Source of the DNA: Prolixibacter sp. NT017
GTDB lineage: Bacteria; Bacteroidota; Bacteroidia; Bacteroidales; Prolixibacteraceae
Direction: 5' to 3'
NCBI RefSeq assembly: GCF_009617875.1
Contig: NZ_BLAV01000001.1
Location: 2,604,001-2,668,000, forward strand
Length of the DNA: 64,000 nucleotides
In this document: one piece after another, positions 28,295 through 36,868 of the stretch
How the letters are laid out: the number at the start of each line of letters is the position of its first letter
Numbering within the stretch: the first letter of the stretch is position 1
Made by a program: the position numbers and the translations under genes
The notes under the pieces: model-generated
Databases searched by the model: none
What the model was told of the DNA's origin: nothing
The model's input: the letters and a program-made list of their open reading frames with translations, nothing else

Positions 28295-29002
28295 ATGAGC
28301 AATTCAGAAGATTTCAATGCCCTTATCGACGTGATTAAGGCAATTCCCGAAGACCAGGTTCGTATTCCGGCTATCCCGGTTAACGTTTATGTGCAGGAAG
28401 CCGAGGATTTGTATCACTGGTGTAAAGATGATGCCGCCGAACTGGCCAAAGGCGGTATTACGGCCGAAATGATTGAGGAGTTGCCGGTACGCACCGGTGC
28501 CTGCCGCGAAGCACAGTCGTTGTGGTTCAAAGACCAACGCACCAGCACTGAGGCCAAAAAATTATGGGACGAACAGTCACCGGCGGCCTACGACCTGCGC
28601 GACGAGCTGTTGCACGACTTCCGCTATGCATTCCGGGACAATACCCAGTTACTGGGACGTGTGTCCGAGATTACCGATGGTACCGGCCATGCCGATATGA
28701 TTCAGGATTTGAACGACCTGGCCGTGCTGGGACGCGAAAATCCGGCTCCCCTGGCCGCCATCAACTTCGATGTCACGCAACTTGATACGGCTGCCCAAAC
28801 CGCCGATTCGATGGCCGAACTGCTGGCACAGTCCAACGGCGACAAGCAGGAAGGCAACCCGGCCAAAATCATCCGCGACCGCGCCTACACCAACCTGAAA
28901 CAACTGGTCGATGATATCCGCGCCTGCGGCAAGTACATTTTCTGGAAACAGCCGGAACGGTTGGTGGGATACGAAAGTCAGTATTACAAGAAACATCGGT
29001 AA
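28295..29002 (+). CDS. Hypothetical soluble protein
   Basis: A 235-residue acidic, alpha-helical cytosolic protein without signal peptide or membrane segment. Recognisable stretches are IPAIPVNVYVQEAEDLYHWC and SPAAYDLRDELLHDFRYAFR. I recognise no family. Codon use and GC match the core genome. Length, regular helices and a good frame make it a real gene. It is isolated: 21-bp-period repeats lie both upstream (27961) and downstream (29171), which is the notable feature of its setting. Confidence 0.6.
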   Translation: MSNSEDFNALIDVIKAIPEDQVRIPAIPVNVYVQEAEDLYHWCKDDAAELAKGGITAEMIEELPVRTGACREAQSLWFKDQRTSTEAKKLWDEQSPAAYDLRDELLHDFRYAFRDNTQLLGRVSEITDGTGHADMIQDLNDLAVLGRENPAPLAAINFDVTQLDTAAQTADSMAELLAQSNGDKQEGNPAKIIRDRAYTNLKQLVDDIRACGKYIFWKQPERLVGYESQYYKKHR

Positions 29003-29170
29003 AAACAAAGAGAGCAACGCTCCGGAGGACCGGAATGTTTCCGGCTCCACAAATGGTAGCTCGGTAGCAAATTTGCATGCATTTGCTGGTGTTTAACCGC
29101 TCCTGCCGACTGATTGCCCTTCCCTGCCCGCCAAGGAAGGGCAATTTGCGAACCGGATACCAAAAAGGGC

Positions 29171-29345
29171 TGCAAAGACCGCCAAAAGTCGTGCAAAGAG
29201 AGCTCATTTCCCTGCAAAGACAACAAAACCAGCTGCAAAGGGTGGTAAACGACCTGCAAAGATTGACAAATTGGTCAGCAGGAAAGGATATTTGTGAGCA
29301 GGAAGCACAAAAATCAAGCAGGACAAACAAATTAAACAGCTGGAC
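29171..29345. repeat. 21-bp tandem repeat array downstream of the 28295 gene
   Basis: TGCAAAG recurs at 29171, 29192, 29213, 29234 and 29255, exactly 21 bp apart. It continues in a decayed form as AGCAGG at 29278, 29297 and 29317. A plus-strand frame (29077-29406) reads these units as a Leu/Gln heptad (LQRQQNQ, LQRVVND), but it has no good start or homology signal, so I treat it as a minisatellite. The rest of 29003-29458 holds only a degenerate palindrome at about 29399-29418. Confidence 0.7.
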
Positions 29346-29458
29346 ATTAAAAATGTATCAAAATGTCAGCTTTAATCATTTAAACCGATATCATGTGCGG
29401 CCATAATGGTTCGTGGCCCTGCTGGCCGGTACCAAATGCGGCATTTCTGCATCAATAG

Positions 29459-29649
29459 GTAGAAGCCCTTCAGGCTTCTGTCTTCATGGGGTGCCTTCTA
29501 CCTGAGGGCGTTGCCCCCAGCTTTGGAGTTTCAGGCTTTCGGCCTGTTTTGGATACATTCAACCTGGAAGAAACCACGATTAATTGGAAGATTATACCCG
29601 ATTCAGGGACACCAGAGCCTGAAGGGCTCACATTCCAGAACTTGGGGCA
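29459..29649. repeat. REP/BIME-like hairpin element, copy B (right end truncated)
   Basis: Left half intact: AAGCCCTTCAGGCTT, GAGGGCGTTGCCCCC and CAGGCTTTCGGCCTG. The right half begins with GAGCCTGAAGGGCTC (about 29613) but stops in the middle of the next hairpin after CTTGGGGCA (29641-29649). The rest of the element is absent, and a small gene follows 37 bp later. Confidence 0.85.
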
Positions 29650-29686
29650 GCCAGTTAACTATTATTCATCACTAAAAACTTTGACT

Positions 29687-29893
29687 ATGGATTCGTACTA
29701 TGTAAACAAGAATGCGCAAGCCAATGGTGACCATGAAGTTCACAAATATGGATGCAGCTATTTGCCCGAAGCGGCTAACAGACAATACCTGGGCAAATTT
29801 TCCAACTGCCACGACGCTGTAAAAGAGACAAAGAAAACGTATCCTCAATCCAACGGGTGCTATTATTGCTCCAACGCTTGTCACACGAGTTGA
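29687..29893 (+). CDS. Small Cys/His-rich protein (68 residues)
   Basis: ATG 29687 opens a 68-residue protein: DSYYVNKNAQANGDHEVH, then a compact domain ending GCYYCSNACHTS. Conserved-looking ligands are His19, Cys23, Cys41, Cys58, Cys61, Cys65 and His66, consistent with a small zinc-bound fold. The layout VH-x3-C...YLG-x-F-x2-C...AV...GC-x2-C-x3-CH is one I recall in short hypothetical proteins of many bacteria, but with no known function. It sits exactly between truncated repeat copy B and copy C, so it may have arrived in, or been trapped by, the repeat cluster. The frame is open further upstream through repeat B, which is spurious. Confidence 0.65.
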   Translation: MDSYYVNKNAQANGDHEVHKYGCSYLPEAANRQYLGKFSNCHDAVKETKKTYPQSNGCYYCSNACHTS

Positions 29894-29901
29894 TAAAATG
29901 A

Positions 29902-30145
29902 GTGGAAGCCCTTCAGGCTTCGTTTCCTCTCACCACTCTTTGTCTAGAGGCGTTGCCCCTAGCTTTGGTTTCTCAGGCTTTCAGCCTGTTTCAGGCACAC
30001 CCACTGATGAGGCTAACCACGATATAATGAAAAGTGCACAGATATAATATTCCAAGAGCCTGAAGGGCTCGCATTTCAGAACTTGGGGCATCGCCCCAAG
30101 AGAACGAGCCTAATGACACCGCCAGCCTGTAGGGCTGGAACCCGG
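29902..30145. repeat. REP/BIME-like hairpin element, copy C
   Basis: Complete element: GTGGAAGCCCTTCAGGCTTC at the left, GAGGCGTTGCCCCT, CAGGCTTTCAGCCTG, a middle with AACCACGATATAATGAA and CACAGATATAATATTCCA, then GAGCCTGAAGGGCTC, CTTGGGGCATCGCCCCAAG and CAGCCTGTAGGGCTGG. The middle is shared with copy D, so the repeated unit is the whole of about 245 bp, not only the hairpins. Confidence 0.9.
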
Positions 30146-30172
30146 ATTCGTCAGTGTCATATGCATCAGTCA

Positions 30173-30417
30173 GTGGAAGCCCTTCAGGCTTCTGTCTTCG
30201 TGGGGTGCCTTCTACCTGGGGGCATCGCCCCCAGCTTTGGAGTTTCAGGCTTTCGGCCTGTTTTAGGCACACTCGTTGATCGAGGTTAACCACGATAGAA
30301 TGAACAGCGCACAGATATAATATTCCAAGAGCCTGAAAGGCTCGCATTCCGGAACTTGGGGTATCGCCCCAAGAGAACGAGCCTACCGGTGAAACACTCA
30401 GCCTGAAGGGCTGGCAC
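30173..30417. repeat. REP/BIME-like hairpin element, copy D
   Basis: Same order as copy C, with the same middle segment. Hairpins GGGGGCATCGCCCCC (about 30220-30234) and CTTGGGGTATCGCCCCAAG differ by single compensating or loop changes. It begins 28 bp after copy C in the same orientation, a tandem pair. Confidence 0.9.
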
Positions 30418-30512
30418 GATGATATACAGATGAATAATATCGAATATAAATGGAAGTCTGAAAGGCGAAAAAATCAATCCATGCAAAGACCTTGTAGAAT
30501 GCTGCGCACCAA

Positions 30513-30600
30513 AGAGCCTGAAAGGCTCGCATTCCAGAACCTGGGGCATCGCCCCAAGAAAACCAGACGGCCATAAACCCCAGCCTGAAGGGCTGAAACC
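30513..30600. repeat. REP/BIME-like hairpin element, copy E (right half only)
   Basis: Contains only AGAGCCTGAAAGGCTC, CTGGGGCATCGCCCCAAG and CAGCCTGAAGGGCTG. No left half is present upstream; the 95 bp between D and E are unrelated. Confidence 0.85.
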
Positions 30601-30749
30601 CGTCTCCCAGCCTTACCAAAAGCATTAATGATATAAATGGACAAAAAAAGAATTGTATCCTCGACAAAAAGAAAGCAAAACATCCTCGTTTCACAGGCCA
30701 GAAACTACTTTCAAAACGCTATCTTTATAGTCAAATACTAATTTAATCG

Positions 30750-31208
30750 ATGAAATTTACTTCGAAGTTTCATGGCGGCATAAAAGCCCTGGTTGATATT
30801 GCCCTGTATGATGAAGGTGATGGCGTATTACTGAAAGATATTGCCCAAAGAAACTGCTTGTCTGTACGATTCCTGGACCAGATTGTTGCCTCGCTAAGAA
30901 AGAACCAGCTAATCTTCAGGAATAAGGGGTACCGGACGGGATACCGACTGACCAGGGCCCCCAATTCAATTAGTTTGTACGACGTTTACATCGCCTTCGA
31001 GGGCAAGCTGGATGTGTATCATTGTGTAGACAAAGTTACTCCGTGTGCTGGTTCACCGACATGTGCGACACATTTTACGCTTGAAAATCTAAATAAAGAA
31101 TTAACTTTATTACTCCGTAACCAAACCATTGGCGAAGTGTGCCAACTGCAGGCTCATCTGAACCATCAGTCCGAACTAAAAGCTACCGGGTCGGTCAACG
31201 AAAATTAA
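30750..31208 (+). CDS. Rrf2-family transcriptional regulator with three cysteines
   Basis: A 152-residue winged-helix regulator. Residues 1-70 are the Rrf2 DNA-binding part (GGIKALVDIALY, LLKDIAQRNCLSVRFLDQIV, LIFRNKGYRTGYRLTRAP). Cys92, Cys99 and Cys105 have the spacing seen in iron-sulfur Rrf2 regulators such as IscR and NsrR, so an Fe-S cluster sensing redox, NO or iron is likely. Target genes are unknown: the next gene is a transposase. A short hairpin with CCCGG/CCGGG at about 31233-31249 may terminate it. Confidence 0.88.
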   Translation: MKFTSKFHGGIKALVDIALYDEGDGVLLKDIAQRNCLSVRFLDQIVASLRKNQLIFRNKGYRTGYRLTRAPNSISLYDVYIAFEGKLDVYHCVDKVTPCAGSPTCATHFTLENLNKELTLLLRNQTIGEVCQLQAHLNHQSELKATGSVNEN

Positions 31209-31284
31209 AGACGCCCGGAAAATCATAAAATTCCCGGTCTTCTGGCCGGGATCAAACCGAACCAATAACCAAACTAAAACTACA

Positions 31285-31734
31285 ATGGGACAATCACTCG
31301 CCAAACTGTACATCCATCTTACTTTTGGAACCAAGAACCGGGCACCTTCCATTATTCCGGCTCTCAAACCGAAACTGGAAGTATTCATCGACGGAATTTT
31401 GGAGAAACTGGAAAGCCCTTCCATCCACACACATGTCGATCCCGATCATATGCACATCCTATTTTCGCTTTCGAAAGACCAGGCATTGGCAACAGTGGTG
31501 AAAGCGATTAAAGAACAGTCGACGCAATGGATGAAAGAACAAGGAATCGATGCCTTTGCCTGGCAAACGGGATATGCGGCTTTCACAGTTAGCAGTTCGA
31601 ATGTCGATTACCTGAAAAAATACATCCTCAACCAACAGGAACACCATCAGAAAATCAGTTTCCGGGAAGAGGTGGAAGAATTCATCAAACAATACCAGAT
31701 TTTGGAATACGACGGAGAGTATTTCTGGAACTAG
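31285..31734 (+). CDS. IS200-like Y1 transposase, probable RAYT
   Basis: A 149-residue single-strand DNA transposase of the Y1/HUH superfamily. His55 and His57 in DHMHIL are the metal-binding HUH pair. Tyr113 in YILNQQEHH is the expected nucleophile, with the family's IxxQxxHH context. It is complete with no internal stop. There is no tnpB partner. It stands between hairpin-repeat copies E and F, with copy F starting 2 bp after its stop codon. That arrangement is typical of REP-associated tyrosine transposases (RAYTs), which act on dispersed hairpins rather than move as an insertion sequence. It could alternatively be a classic IS200; I see no pair of IS200 ends. Confidence 0.85.
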   Translation: MGQSLAKLYIHLTFGTKNRAPSIIPALKPKLEVFIDGILEKLESPSIHTHVDPDHMHILFSLSKDQALATVVKAIKEQSTQWMKEQGIDAFAWQTGYAAFTVSSSNVDYLKKYILNQQEHHQKISFREEVEEFIKQYQILEYDGEYFWN

Positions 31735-31736
31735 GA

Positions 31737-32442
31737 GTGGAAGCCCTTCAGGCTTCTGCTTTCTTCCGCGACCTCTTAACCGGGGGTGTTACCCCTGGCT
31801 TTGGAATTTCAGGCTTTCAGCCTGCTTCTTCCTCCGGCAAAGCCGGATAACGATTCATCACACCCAATGAAACTAGAGGGTAAGCAAGTCAGAAGCTTCG
31901 CACAAACCTAAGCAAGTTGTGTCATACTCGTTCAGGAGTTGTTTTTTCGCTTTTCGAACTTACCGGATTTACCGGCGGTGATGAATGATGTTTTCACCGG
32001 GAATTAATCAATACCAGAGCCTGAATGGCTCACATTTCAGAACCTGGGGCATCGCCTACGAGTGTTCGAAACAACGTTTTCTACTCATCCCACCCCTTCT
32101 CTAATCATAGAGAAGGACTCACGCCGCTGCATATTCGAAAGGCATCATTTCCAAAAACAACCTGGTATCCCGTCGGGGAGAATGCAAATACAAACTTCGA
32201 TGCTATCACCGGCCCCCGCCCATCTTTACTTGTTGAGAGGGGCCATTCGGACGCAGTCCGGATGGGGTGAGTAGATAAAAATCCAACCAACGAGTGCCGC
32301 TGCCAGGTGAGGGAAAAACAGGCTGAAGGCTTGATATTTCAAATCTGCTTTCCCGATAACTTCCTACAAGGTTTCGAACACTCCTGTGCATCGCCCCAAG
32401 AGAGAAGACCATCCAATACACCCAGCCTGGAGGGCTGACACC
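31737..32442. repeat. REP/BIME-like hairpin element, copy F (interrupted by an insertion)
   Basis: Left half at 31737-31825 (GTGGAAGCCCTTCAGGCTTC, GGGGGTGTTACCCC, CAGGCTTTCAGCCTG). The right half starts with GAGCCTGAATGGCTC (about 32015) and is cut in the central hairpin at 32056. It resumes at 32388 with GCATCGCCCCAAG and CAGCCTGGAGGGCTG. A 180-bp unrelated or decayed middle lies between the halves. Confidence 0.88.
32057..32387. mobile_element. 331-bp MITE-like insertion with 8-bp target duplication
   Basis: GAGTGTTCGAAAC at 32060-32072 is matched by its exact inverse GTTTCGAACACTC at 32371-32383 near the two ends. The flanking 8-mer GCATCGCC is present on both sides (32049-32056 and 32388-32395). 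Removing the insert and one 8-mer restores the hairpin CTGGGGCATCGCCCCAAG found in the other copies, so the insertion boundaries are well fixed. Sub-terminal segments TCTACTCATCCCACCCC and GGGGTGAGTAGA are also inverted. It has no coding capacity for a transposase and would need one in trans. Confidence 0.82.
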
Positions 32443-32587
32443 TACATTGCCTCAGTTTGTCTTAATTCTCCATTACCTCCTCCTCCGAAAAAGGGGTTGT
32501 TTTAGGCAATCCGAAAAAAATATCGCATCTTGGGAAACGTTTTTCACGAATTAGTCAGTAACAATAACCTTTCTCTAACGAACAGCG

Positions 32588-34570
32588 ATGAATCGACTAC
32601 AATCTGTCATCGGAGGGATGATTTTCATTTTCGGCCTGACCATTCAGACGCAGGCACAGCCGGCATCGAACTATGATCAGCACAAGGCGTTCAACCCCGA
32701 GTTTATGAGTGAACCCGGAACGGCTTTTCGCAGTGGCAGTGGTGCTCCCGGTCCTATGTACTGGCAAAACCGGGCCGACTACAACCTGGCCGCTACGCTC
32801 GATACCACACAACACCAGATTTCCGGAACCTCGGAAATTCATTATACCAACAACAGTCCCGATGCCCTGCCTTATCTTTGGTTACAGGTCGAGCTAAATC
32901 TTTTCAAGGACGGCTCACGGGGAAGTTATTCGGGAAATGTCCCGACAACGGCCGGTGGCATCGATATTCAACAGGTGGAGATCACCCAGGATGGGAAGAC
33001 CTATAAAGCCGAGCATGTGATTACCGACACCCGGATGCAGGTTCGTTTGCATCAGCCGGTAAAACCCGATGGCGGCAAAGTAACCATTACCGTGAAATAT
33101 GCCTTTCGCATGACGACGAACCAGTTCCGACTCGCGATGATGGATTCGAAAAACGGTGCCATTTATGATGTGGCCCAATGGTATCCGCGCATGTGTGTTT
33201 ATGATGACGTGCGGGGCTGGAATACCCTTCCCTACCAGGGGGCCGGTGAGTTTTACTGTGAGTATGGTGATTTCGATTATAAAGTGACGGTTCCGGCCAA
33301 TATGATTGTGGCAGGTGCAGGCGTACTGCAAAATCCGGAAGAAGTGCTGACAAAGACCGAAATCGAACGACTCGACAAAGCCCGTCAGAACGACGAAACA
33401 ACGTATATCATCAAACCGGACGAAGTAGGAAAAGCGGAAACACGCCCGAAACAGGACGGCATGCTGACCTGGCATTTCAAAATGGAAAACAGCCGCGACG
33501 TATCGTGGGCCGCCTCGAAAGCTTTTGTGTGGGACGCCGCGAAAGCCAATCTTCCGGAAGGTAAAACTGCATTGACCATGTCGGTTTACCCGAAAGAAAG
33601 CATGGGAGAAAATGCATGGAGTCGTTCCACCGAATACCTGAAACACAGCATCGAATCATTCTCGGCCGACTGGTACCCTTACCCGTATCCCACCGCTACA
33701 AATGTGGGCGGTCCGGTTGGCGGCATGGAATACCCTGACATCATTTTCTGCAAGTGGAGTATCAACAAGCCGAACGTGATGTACTTTGTCACCGCGCACG
33801 AAATTGGCCACAACTGGTTCCCTATGCTGGTGGGCTCGGACGAGCGCCGTTTCGGTTTCATGGACGAAGGCCTGAACACCTTCATCGATATTTACGCACA
33901 GGACAAGTTTAATCATGGCGAATTCGGCCCGAAACGGGACGGCGAGTATGACCCGGAAGGAAAAAATCCGGCACGCGATATTGTTCCGTTCATGACGAAA
34001 GACGGTACCGAAGCCATCATGAACTTCTCGGATGTGCTGCAATGGAAGAACAGCCACATGGTGAATTACTACAAAACGTCGTTGGGCCTCGTACTTTTGC
34101 GCGAGTATATCCTCGGACACAATCGCTTCGACTACGCCTTCCGGACCTATATCGACCGCTGGGCCTATAAGCATCCCCGACCGGAAGACTTCTTCCGGAC
34201 GATGGACGATGCCGCCGGTGAAGATTTGGGTTGGTTTTGGAACGAGTGGTTTTATCAGACCTGGACACTGGATCAGGCTGTAACCGGCGTGCATTATGCC
34301 AACGGTCAGCCAGCAAAAGGTTCCCTCATAACCCTGACCAACAATGACCAAATGGTGATGCCAACAACGGTAAAAGTGGTGGAAAGCAACGGCAAGACCA
34401 GCCAGGTGAAACTCCCGGTGGAAATCTGGCAACGGGGCAGTACGTACCTATTCAAATACGCTTCCACCTCTCCCATCGACTCGGTGATTGTTGACCCGGA
34501 TAAGCAACTTCCGGATGTTAATCCATCCAATAATGTTTGGACCAACGATAACAAATTGACAAAGAAATAG
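32588..34570 (+). CDS. M1-family zinc metallopeptidase, exported
   Basis: A 660-residue aminopeptidase-like protein of the gluzincin M1 family. Residues 1-23 form a signal peptide (VIGGMIFIFGLTIQTQAQ). An N-terminal beta domain holds YNLAATLDTTQHQISGTSEI. The zinc site is HEIGH (404-408) with the third ligand Glu427 in FMDEGLN. The exopeptidase substrate loop GGMEY also occurs, upstream of HEIGH. The family cleaves N-terminal residues from peptides in the periplasm; the exact specificity is unknown. It has its own terminator at 34618, shared with a convergent MFS gene. Confidence 0.9.
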   Translation: MNRLQSVIGGMIFIFGLTIQTQAQPASNYDQHKAFNPEFMSEPGTAFRSGSGAPGPMYWQNRADYNLAATLDTTQHQISGTSEIHYTNNSPDALPYLWLQVELNLFKDGSRGSYSGNVPTTAGGIDIQQVEITQDGKTYKAEHVITDTRMQVRLHQPVKPDGGKVTITVKYAFRMTTNQFRLAMMDSKNGAIYDVAQWYPRMCVYDDVRGWNTLPYQGAGEFYCEYGDFDYKVTVPANMIVAGAGVLQNPEEVLTKTEIERLDKARQNDETTYIIKPDEVGKAETRPKQDGMLTWHFKMENSRDVSWAASKAFVWDAAKANLPEGKTALTMSVYPKESMGENAWSRSTEYLKHSIESFSADWYPYPYPTATNVGGPVGGMEYPDIIFCKWSINKPNVMYFVTAHEIGHNWFPMLVGSDERRFGFMDEGLNTFIDIYAQDKFNHGEFGPKRDGEYDPEGKNPARDIVPFMTKDGTEAIMNFSDVLQWKNSHMVNYYKTSLGLVLLREYILGHNRFDYAFRTYIDRWAYKHPRPEDFFRTMDDAAGEDLGWFWNEWFYQTWTLDQAVTGVHYANGQPAKGSLITLTNNDQMVMPTTVKVVESNGKTSQVKLPVEIWQRGSTYLFKYASTSPIDSVIVDPDKQLPDVNPSNNVWTNDNKLTKK

Positions 34571-34617
34571 AATCACAAGTCTCCGGCAGCGATTTTACTG
34601 GAATTCCATTTTTCCAA

Positions 34618-34660
34618 GAAATACCCAAGTTGCACCTAACGTGGCAGCTTGGGTATTTTG
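34618..34660. terminator. Shared terminator of M1 peptidase and MFS genes
   Basis: AAATACCCAAG pairs with CTTGGGTATTT, with a 19-nt interior that includes partial pairing (TTGC/GCAG). On the minus strand the stem overlaps the last MFS codons. Confidence 0.55.
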
Positions 34661-35787
34661 ACAAACTGTGCAAATACCAATGAAGTTAATGCAATACCGG
34701 CGCCGCCGATAAACGGAATCCGCCAGTTGTACATCCAGAGCAAACCGCCAAATACGGGGATAACTACCGCCATAATGTGATTGATGGTAAATCCCACAGC
34801 CATGGAGGGAGCTATGTCTTCGTGGTCAGCTTTCTTCTGGAAATAAGTATTAATGGCAATCGAGAAGCTGAAAAAGAGATTGTCGACAAGGTACATCGCC
34901 GTGGCCACGTTTTTGTCTTCAATCAGTCCATACCCGAGAAAAACCAAGAACAGACTGGCATATTCAATGGTCAGCATCGTCCGTTCTCCAAACCGGTGGA
35001 TGGCTTTGGCCACCTGTGGACTGAGGAAGAATGTCATGATGTTGTTCAGAACAAACAGGACGGTGATGTGCCGAACAGAGAATCCGTACTTCTCCACCAA
35101 CAGGAAAATCGCAAACACCACAAAAATCTGCCGGCGTGCGCCAGCCAGAAAGTTCAGCGTGTAAAAAAGCCAATACTTCTTTTTCAGAATCAGTTTTCGC
35201 TGCTGCGGAGGTTTGGTCTTATCGACCGGATCACGTGTCAATGCATACAAACCGGTCAGGATGAGAATACCCCCAAATAACCAGAACATATTTTGCAACG
35301 GCAGAAAACTACTCAGCAACCAAATGATACCTCCTACCGTAATGTTGGTCAGTGCGCCGTAGCTTTTAAAGCTGGCCAGCACCCGCGGAACGCGTGTATG
35401 ATCGAAATACTGAAGGCTGAGTGATTGGTTGGTAGTCTCGAAGAAATGAAAGCCCACCGACATCACCACCGTAGTAAAAATCAATCCGCCAAACGACGGG
35501 AAGAAACCGGCCAGCAAAACGCCTCCGCCAAGCATGATGATAGAAAGCGCGGCAAACCGGTGCTCTTTAATGACCAGCAACAGGTAAACGACGAAGAAGG
35601 TCAGAAAGCCCGGTATTTCACGAACGGATTGGATTACCCCGATTTGAAATCCGTTGACCCCCACTACATCCACCGCATAATTATTGAACAAGGTTCTCCA
35701 CCCCTGAAATCCAATAGCGGAGGAAATCACCAGTAACAGCAGGTAGCGATACATCGGATTGTCGCGAAAAGTCCGGTAAGAATTCAT
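34636..35787 (-). CDS. MFS transporter, 12 membrane helices
   Basis: A 383-residue permease of the major facilitator superfamily, with two six-helix halves separated by a basic loop (DPVDKTKPPQQRKLILKKKY, about residue 190). The substrate cannot be told. The first half contains the typical interhelix basic segment. The start ATG 35787 is followed by a short cytosolic N-terminus (NSYRTFRDNPMYRY). It is a single gene convergent with the M1 peptidase. Confidence 0.85.
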   Translation of the reverse strand: MNSYRTFRDNPMYRYLLLLVISSAIGFQGWRTLFNNYAVDVVGVNGFQIGVIQSVREIPGFLTFFVVYLLLVIKEHRFAALSIIMLGGGVLLAGFFPSFGGLIFTTVVMSVGFHFFETTNQSLSLQYFDHTRVPRVLASFKSYGALTNITVGGIIWLLSSFLPLQNMFWLFGGILILTGLYALTRDPVDKTKPPQQRKLILKKKYWLFYTLNFLAGARRQIFVVFAIFLLVEKYGFSVRHITVLFVLNNIMTFFLSPQVAKAIHRFGERTMLTIEYASLFLVFLGYGLIEDKNVATAMYLVDNLFFSFSIAINTYFQKKADHEDIAPSMAVGFTINHIMAVVIPVFGGLLWMYNWRIPFIGGAGIALTSLVFAQFVKIPKLPR

Positions 35788-36053
35788 CGTCTCTCAATTA
35801 GATTAAGACGACAAAAGTAATAAAATGAACCAGTAGCGGGTTTAATTTTACACGAACCCGACCGGAAGCTGTCTTAATATTCACTTAAAAGCCCTCTTTT
35901 TAGCCTTCACACAAACGCGATTATACACTGTGAAACAACCCGCTACACCTTCAACATTTACAGGTCTTTTAATTTTTTTTGCTTGTGTGACTAAAGTTAC
36001 TGAAGGATGCCTTCTCCAGGCCTTTCTTTGTAGCGTCATTCAAGGTTACATAC

Positions 36054-36275
36054 ATGATAGGTTTTTTTAAAAGCTATCGATTAAGAATTCTCTTTATCAT
36101 TCTTGGAGGAATTGCCGGGTACCTTTACTGGTCCCAAATCGGATGTGCCTCCGGCACTTGCCCGATTACTTCAAACTGGTATACGAGCAGCGGTTACGGT
36201 GTTTTGCTTGGCTGGTTACTCGGTGATTCCTTCAGAGTGAAAAAGGGACAGAATGAAGAAAATGCAACGAACTAG
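36054..36275 (+). CDS. DUF6132-type small membrane protein with CxxGxC motif
   Basis: A 73-residue protein with two membrane helices (about 10-26 and 48-60) around a CASGTCPIT segment, the hallmark of DUF6132. It overlaps the following thioredoxin gene by 23 bases, so the two are translated together. The pair of Cys facing the periplasm next to a thioredoxin suggests dithiol exchange, but function is unknown. Confidence 0.7.
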   Translation: MIGFFKSYRLRILFIILGGIAGYLYWSQIGCASGTCPITSNWYTSSGYGVLLGWLLGDSFRVKKGQNEENATN

Positions 36276-36696
36276 CCAGATATCCGTACTGATGGCCATC
36301 TTCCTTTCCCTGTTGGTTTCGTGCAACCAGGCAGGAAATGGCAACCAGTCAAAAATGGCAGACAAAGGTAATGAGAAGAATTTGGTGGTTGTAAAGGATA
36401 TGAGCAAGTTCACTGAAATAATAAACGGGGATACTCCCGTACTGGTTGATTTTTACGCCGATTGGTGTGCACCATGCAAAATGATGTCACCGATTCTCGA
36501 ACAGCTCTCCAAAGAGATGCAAGGTTCGGTAAGAGTAGTAAAAGTGAATGTGGACAATAACAGAGAAGCAGCCATGCAATATGGCGTACGAAATATACCT
36601 ACCATGCTCCTGTTTCGCAACGGACAAATCAAATGGCAGGGCGTCGGCGTAATGCAAGCCGACCAGCTGAAATCTATTATTCAACAGAATAGCTGA
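36253..36696 (+). CDS. Thioredoxin-fold lipoprotein
   Basis: A 147-residue periplasmic thioredoxin. The lipobox LLVSC puts the lipidated Cys at 24. The thioredoxin domain spans 45-145, with active site WCAPC (71-75) and cis-proline loop RNIPTMLLF. It keeps the canonical CxPC pair of classical thioredoxin (Cys-Ala-Pro-Cys) rather than the CGPC form. It overlaps the DUF6132 gene and precedes a small ferredoxin, which together look like a redox unit. Confidence 0.9.
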   Translation: MKKMQRTSQISVLMAIFLSLLVSCNQAGNGNQSKMADKGNEKNLVVVKDMSKFTEIINGDTPVLVDFYADWCAPCKMMSPILEQLSKEMQGSVRVVKVNVDNNREAAMQYGVRNIPTMLLFRNGQIKWQGVGVMQADQLKSIIQQNS

Positions 36697-36868
36697 TATT
36701 GGTTATGATTTAGGTTTGGTTAGGGAAAAGGTTCGGTGGCCACCCGGCTGCCGGCCCTCCTTCCCGCTTTTTCAGACAGTTCGTTGGTAATTCCAGTAAA
36801 ACATTATCGAATTCAGACAAGACAATTTACCCATAGCGTGTAAATCGAGGAACTATTATAATAATCAG

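Noticed and set aside
29077..29406. 109-residue coiled-coil-like protein
   Set aside because: The heptad pattern is produced by the 21-bp repeat; no good start and no support outside the repeat.
32025..32421. Open frames within the 331-bp insertion
   Set aside because: They are short, unlike any transposase, and cross the insertion boundary.
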